A DNA stretch of 64,000 nucleotides from JAXDAY01 sp034679345 (GTDB lineage: Bacteria; Eisenbacteria; RBG-16-71-46; CAIMUX01; VGJL01). Shown here piece by piece: positions 60,669 to 64,000 of this stretch. The notes under the pieces are model-generated. The model saw only the letters and a program-made list of their open reading frames with translations. It made no database searches and was not told the origin of the DNA. Positions within the stretch are counted from its first letter, which is position 1, and the number at the start of each line of letters is the position of its first letter. The translations under genes and the position numbers were made by a program. The DNA lies in contig JAXDAY010000014.1 in assembly GCA_034679345.1 (NCBI GenBank), forward strand, positions 92,029 through 156,028. The letters are read 5' to 3'.

Positions 60669-62656
60669 GTTCCCGCGGCCGCTGGGCGATGGCGCTCCTG
60701 GCTCTTCTCGCGATCGCCCCGCACCTGGGGGCGCTTCGAAACGACTTCGTCTTCGACGACAACGGCGTGATCGTCCGCAACGAGGCGGTCACTCGATTCT
60801 CGATCGAGGAGATCTGGACGCGACCGTACTGGCCGGAGCTCTCGGGAGCGAATCTCTATCGGCCGCTGACCAGCAGCTCCTTCGCGCTCAGCTGGGCGAT
60901 GAGCGATGGATCGCCGGGGGGCTTCGTCGCCGCGAATCTCCTGCTCCACGCGGCTGTGACGATTCTGGCCTTCTGCCTCCTACTGCGCCGGATCCTGCCC
61001 GGCAGGCCAGGGATCGCCGCCGCGGCATCGATCCTCTTCGCGGTCCATCCGATCCACGTGGAGGCCGTCGCTGGGATTGTCGGGCGGGCCGAGCTCCTGG
61101 CGGCCCTCTTCGGCATCCTGAGCTATTCCGTCTGGCTTCGATCGGAAGTCTCGCAGCGATTCGGCGCGACTCTCGCCGCGGCCGCGCTCTGGCTCCTCGC
61201 CGTTCTCTCGAAGGAAGGGGCCTTGGCGCTGCCCGGGATCTTCCTCCTGCACCGCTTGGGCGTCCTCTCCCCCGCTTCCACGAGGAAGGAGCTGCGGCCG
61301 CGCGATTCGATCTGGACCGCGGCCCTCGCGGTCGCCGTCGTCCTTCGCCTGAACGCCCTGGGAGGGATCGCCTCGCCGGCGGTCAACCGGATCGACAACC
61401 CGCTCGCCCCTCTCGATCTCCCGCTTCGCGTTCTGGGAGCGGGCGGAGTGTTCCTGCGCCAGCTGAGCCAGTTGCTTCTCCTGATTCCCTTCTCCCCCGA
61501 TTACTCCTTCGCGGAGGTGCGACCCGGGGGCGCGCTCTATGCCGCGGGCTTCGTGACCCTCGCCCTCCTCTGCGCGGCGCTCCTCTGGGCATTCAGGCGC
61601 GCCCGGGACAACCCCGCGGGATACGGGATTCTCTTCTTCTTCTTCGCATGGGTCGTTACGAGCAATCTGCTCGTGCCGATCGGAACCGCGCAGGCCGATC
61701 GGATCTTCTATCTGCCGAGCCTCGGGATCTTCATGGCGGCCGCCACCATCGTCGGAGCCCTCACGCGCCGCTGGGGCGGGAGGCCCGCGTGGTTCATCCT
61801 CGCGGCGGCGACCCTGGTCTTCGCCGTCGCCTCCGGGTTCGGGACGGCGAAGTGGCGCACCGAGTCGAAGCTCTTCGAGTCGGCGCTGCGCGCCGCTCCC
61901 CGCAGCGTCAAGGTGCGCTCGAACCTGGCGGCGATCCAGCTCCAGCGGCGCGATCCGGAGACCGGACGGCGCGTGCTCGAGTTGCTCGCTCCCGTGGAGC
62001 GTGACGCTCGCGGCTTCGGCCCCTACCTGCACTGGAAGGCGAAAGCGACCCTCTACGCGGGAGACGCCGAGGAGGCGCGAAGGCTCTTCCGCGAGGCGCT
62101 CGCCGCGCGGGCCGACTCATCGGAGGTTCTGGTGGAGCTCGGAAACATCGCCATCATGGAAGGCGACGGCGCCGAGGCGATGCGGGCATTCGAGCCCGTG
62201 GCGCGGATCGGCAAGCTCGCGATGCACGGGCGCATCGGCGTCGCATCGGCGCTCTCTCTGCAGGGCCGGTACGCGGAGTCCGCGCAGGAATGGGCGGGGA
62301 TCTTGGAAGCGCTGCCCGATTCGATCCCGGTGCGGGTGGCCTACGCGTGGAACATCCGCGAGGCCGATCGTCCCTCGGAGGCGGTCGAGATCCTGCGCGA
62401 GGGGCTCGACCGATCCGACGACGCGCGGCTCTGGGGAGGCCTCAGCGAGGCGCTCCTGGCCGAGGGCCGCGCCGCCGCGGCCCTCGACGCGGCCCGGCGC
62501 GCGGTCGAGCGACACGAGTCCGAGGAGAACCTCACGAATCTCGCACTCGCGCTGATCGCCTCAGGTAACCGCGATGAGGCGCGGAACATCCGGCGGGGCG
62601 TGCAGGATCCGGAGCTGCTCGAGGAGATCGACCAGGCGCTCGCCGCTTGTCCTTGA
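60665..62656 (+). CDS. TMTC-like GT-C glycosyltransferase with C-terminal TPR repeats
   Basis: The 663-residue product has about 10 membrane helices in residues 1-400. The first loop has the DUF1736/TMTC-type LRNDFVFDDNGVIVRNEAV and NLYRPLTSSSFALSW. It then has four to six TPR units (about 420-655, for example HWKAKATLYAGDAEEARRLF). TMTC proteins O-mannosylate secreted proteins in animals; bacterial relatives are probably protein O-glycosyltransferases, but that is inference. Start GTG 60665 (GTGA overlap). Last gene of the operon. Confidence 0.82.
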   Translation: MSSRGRWAMALLALLAIAPHLGALRNDFVFDDNGVIVRNEAVTRFSIEEIWTRPYWPELSGANLYRPLTSSSFALSWAMSDGSPGGFVAANLLLHAAVTILAFCLLLRRILPGRPGIAAAASILFAVHPIHVEAVAGIVGRAELLAALFGILSYSVWLRSEVSQRFGATLAAAALWLLAVLSKEGALALPGIFLLHRLGVLSPASTRKELRPRDSIWTAALAVAVVLRLNALGGIASPAVNRIDNPLAPLDLPLRVLGAGGVFLRQLSQLLLLIPFSPDYSFAEVRPGGALYAAGFVTLALLCAALLWAFRRARDNPAGYGILFFFFAWVVTSNLLVPIGTAQADRIFYLPSLGIFMAAATIVGALTRRWGGRPAWFILAAATLVFAVASGFGTAKWRTESKLFESALRAAPRSVKVRSNLAAIQLQRRDPETGRRVLELLAPVERDARGFGPYLHWKAKATLYAGDAEEARRLFREALAARADSSEVLVELGNIAIMEGDGAEAMRAFEPVARIGKLAMHGRIGVASALSLQGRYAESAQEWAGILEALPDSIPVRVAYAWNIREADRPSEAVEILREGLDRSDDARLWGGLSEALLAEGRAAAALDAARRAVERHESEENLTNLALALIASGNRDEARNIRRGVQDPELLEEIDQALAACP

Positions 62657-62668
62657 TGGCAAGCGAAG

Positions 62669-62699
62669 GCCGGGGAGGGCATGCCCCGCTCTCCCCGGC
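62669..62699. terminator. Hairpin between convergent genes
   Basis: GCCGGGGAG, a 13-nt loop and CTCCCCGGC form a perfect 9-bp stem 12 bp after the TMTC-like gene stop, and the opposing gene ends at 62731. No T-run on either side. Candidate bidirectional terminator. Confidence 0.5.
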
Positions 62700-62730
62700 T
62701 TGGAGGGTTTGCCGGATCGCTCGCTCCCGC

Positions 62731-63711
62731 CTAACGGAAGAGGGACTTCAGGATGCCCCAGCTCGACGGCTTCGCGGCGATCTCGCCGCAGTACCAACCG
62801 ACCATCGTCGACTCCGGCACGGCAGAGTAGGTGCAGCGGGAGCCGGAGTAGGAGAACCACCCGTCCATCTCCGCGCACTTCGCGGGACTCGTCACCGTGC
62901 AGTCGCGACCTTCTCCCAGGATGGTGCAGCAGGCGCCGCAGTTGGGGAACGGGTCGCAGGTCGTGCCGTCGCCGAGGTAGCTGCCGCCCTTCAGGCCGAA
63001 CTGCCCCTGGGTATCGGTGCACTCCGACTCGGTCAGGATCACGCAGGTCGCCCAAGGCGTACAGCAGGCGCCGGGCACCTCAGGCACCGGGCAGGAGTTC
63101 TCCCCCTCCGCCGCCCAGCGAACGATGCCGAAGCGGTCGATGAGATCCTCGCGCGGCGGGTTCCCGTCGTCGACGAACTTCGCCTCGTCCGTGGCGGGAT
63201 AGGTGCGGGTCCCGAAGTAGGTGTCCGAAAGGCTGCCGATGACGGCGAACCAGTAGAACGGGAATAACTGATCATAGACGGGTTCGGAATACGTGACGAG
63301 GTTTCCGCTCTGGCCCGGAAGCTCAGGATTGCCCCCCGAGAACGGCCAGCCGCCGTCCGGAAGCTCGAGCGGATTCGGCCCGCATGGGCTGTAGTTCGAG
63401 ATGTAGTCCGCCGACGGGAGGTTGTGGGTCACACCGAACTGCACGGTCGTGACCCCTGGATCCGCCTCGGGCGCGAAGACCGCCAGACACCAGATGAGCG
63501 CCTCGGCCTCTTCCAGAGGCTTATCGGTTCTCGTGACGAGCTCCTCGCACGTCCCTGGGAGAGTGCTGACACAGTAGTCGTCAGAGGAGGTGTAGACCAC
63601 CGCGTCGTTCGTATGGACGAGCATGGCGCCGCCCTTGTTCCTGAACCCCAGAGCCGGCGTTGCGACGGCGATCGCCAGGGCACATCCAATCAATAGAATC
63701 CGCTGAAACAT
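62731..63711 (-). CDS. Secreted Cys-rich protein with GACC-type repeats
   Basis: The 326-residue product has a signal peptide (CALAIAVATPALG), a 170-residue N-terminal domain of unknown fold, and two tandem Cys-rich repeats near 217-300. The first begins GACCTPWATCVILTESEC and ends GDGTTCDPFPNC, and the second begins GACCTILGEGRDCTV. The pattern (CC, C, C, then a terminal C) recurs in secreted proteins of several environmental phyla. The C-terminus lacks a sorting tail. Function unknown. AGGAGG lies 5 nt upstream of the ATG. Confidence 0.78.
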   Translation of the reverse strand: MFQRILLIGCALAIAVATPALGFRNKGGAMLVHTNDAVVYTSSDDYCVSTLPGTCEELVTRTDKPLEEAEALIWCLAVFAPEADPGVTTVQFGVTHNLPSADYISNYSPCGPNPLELPDGGWPFSGGNPELPGQSGNLVTYSEPVYDQLFPFYWFAVIGSLSDTYFGTRTYPATDEAKFVDDGNPPREDLIDRFGIVRWAAEGENSCPVPEVPGACCTPWATCVILTESECTDTQGQFGLKGGSYLGDGTTCDPFPNCGACCTILGEGRDCTVTSPAKCAEMDGWFSYSGSRCTYSAVPESTMVGWYCGEIAAKPSSWGILKSLFR

Positions 63712-64000
63712 GGCATCCTCCTATCTCCGGCAACCCATTGCCGACAGCAGCGTTGCGGGCATCCTTGGCCCCACGCACCCGCCATCGGCAACCAGCGCGG
63801 GCTCCCCTCGCGGCCGCGCCGGAACTCGTACGCCGGGAGTATGGGTCAGCCTCAACCGCCCACGCAATCGAAAAGGTTGTGGCGCGGAGATTGGAGGAGA
63901 TTGCTCTTCGGCCGAACATGAGCCTCGCGCGATGAGTACGAAACAGCCCGCTCCCCCCACCCATTTGGCACCCTTGTGGCCCGATCCCCCGCCATGGACC
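63712..64000. other. Window-edge intergenic sequence with a possible sigma-54 promoter
   Basis: No coding frame here shows recognisable protein. On the plus strand, TTTGGCAC-CCTTG-TGGCC (about 63964-63981) has GG and GC separated by 10 bases, the -24/-12 spacing of sigma-54 promoters, with a one-base mismatch in the -12 element. Any target would lie right of the window. Confidence 0.3.

Noticed and set aside
1..64000. tRNA, rRNA, CRISPR, insertion sequences, prophage genes
   Set aside because: Looked for by eye on both strands; no cloverleaf, spaced direct-repeat array, transposase or integrase reading frame seen.

Overview
The window is 64 kb of GC-rich, gene-dense DNA from a diderm bacterium. 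It has LptD, many lipoproteins and secreted proteins, and no mobile elements, CRISPR arrays, rRNA or tRNA genes that I can see. A PorX/PorY-like two-component pair, a C25 peptidase with a FlgD/Por-type sorting tail, very long OstA/LptD domains and Cys-rich GACC-repeat surface proteins point to the FCB side of the tree (for example Eisenbacteria-like lineages). That placement is inference. Genes are packed in long runs joined by 4-nt ATGA or GTGA overlaps, with strong GGAGG ribosome binding sites and occasional GTG or TTG starts.

Layout. 1-2.7 kb (-): a PLP beta-synthase cut by the window edge, and a tetraheme UshA-like protein whose frame holds a TGA at a conserved Cys position, a probable selenoprotein. 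2.8-13 kb (-): one envelope/housekeeping run, transcribed histidine kinase, PorX-like regulator, tsaE, tsaB, rimI, accD, folC, lptD. 13-19.4 kb (-): serS, then nucleotide-sugar genes (WecA/MraY-like transferase, two epimerase/dehydratases, RmlC-like epimerase, UDP-glucose dehydrogenase). 19.4-26.8 kb (-): pyrimidine operon with attenuator and pyrR-pyrB-pyrC-[TPR lipoprotein]-pyrK-pyrD-pyrF. 26.9-29.5 kb: periplasmic peroxiredoxin (+), recO (-), DAHP synthase (+). 29.5-44.4 kb (-): seven-repeat propeller lipoprotein; phoH-pgpH-ybeY-CBS-CorC run; two small lipoproteins; NYN nuclease; aspS; vanZ; ptsN-like gene; a 1009-residue TPR/sigma-54 activator; a small secreted protein. 44.6-46 kb (+): GAF-GGDEF diguanylate cyclase. 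46-55 kb (-): PpiC-type isomerase, DUF971, C25 peptidase, clpB. 55-62.7 kb (+): seven-gene surface-glycan operon resembling an Arn-type lipid modification set. 62.7-63.7 kb (-): secreted Cys-rich protein.

How the parts fit. The common theme is building and policing the outer membrane and cell surface: LPS assembly (lptD), nucleotide sugars and polyprenyl-linked sugar transfer, periplasmic folding (PpiC), and several parts reminiscent of the type IX secretion system. The most notable single signal is the in-frame TGA at 2504-2506, followed at the right distance by a perfect 7-bp hairpin, in a Cys-Gly-Cys motif of an UshA-like cytochrome.
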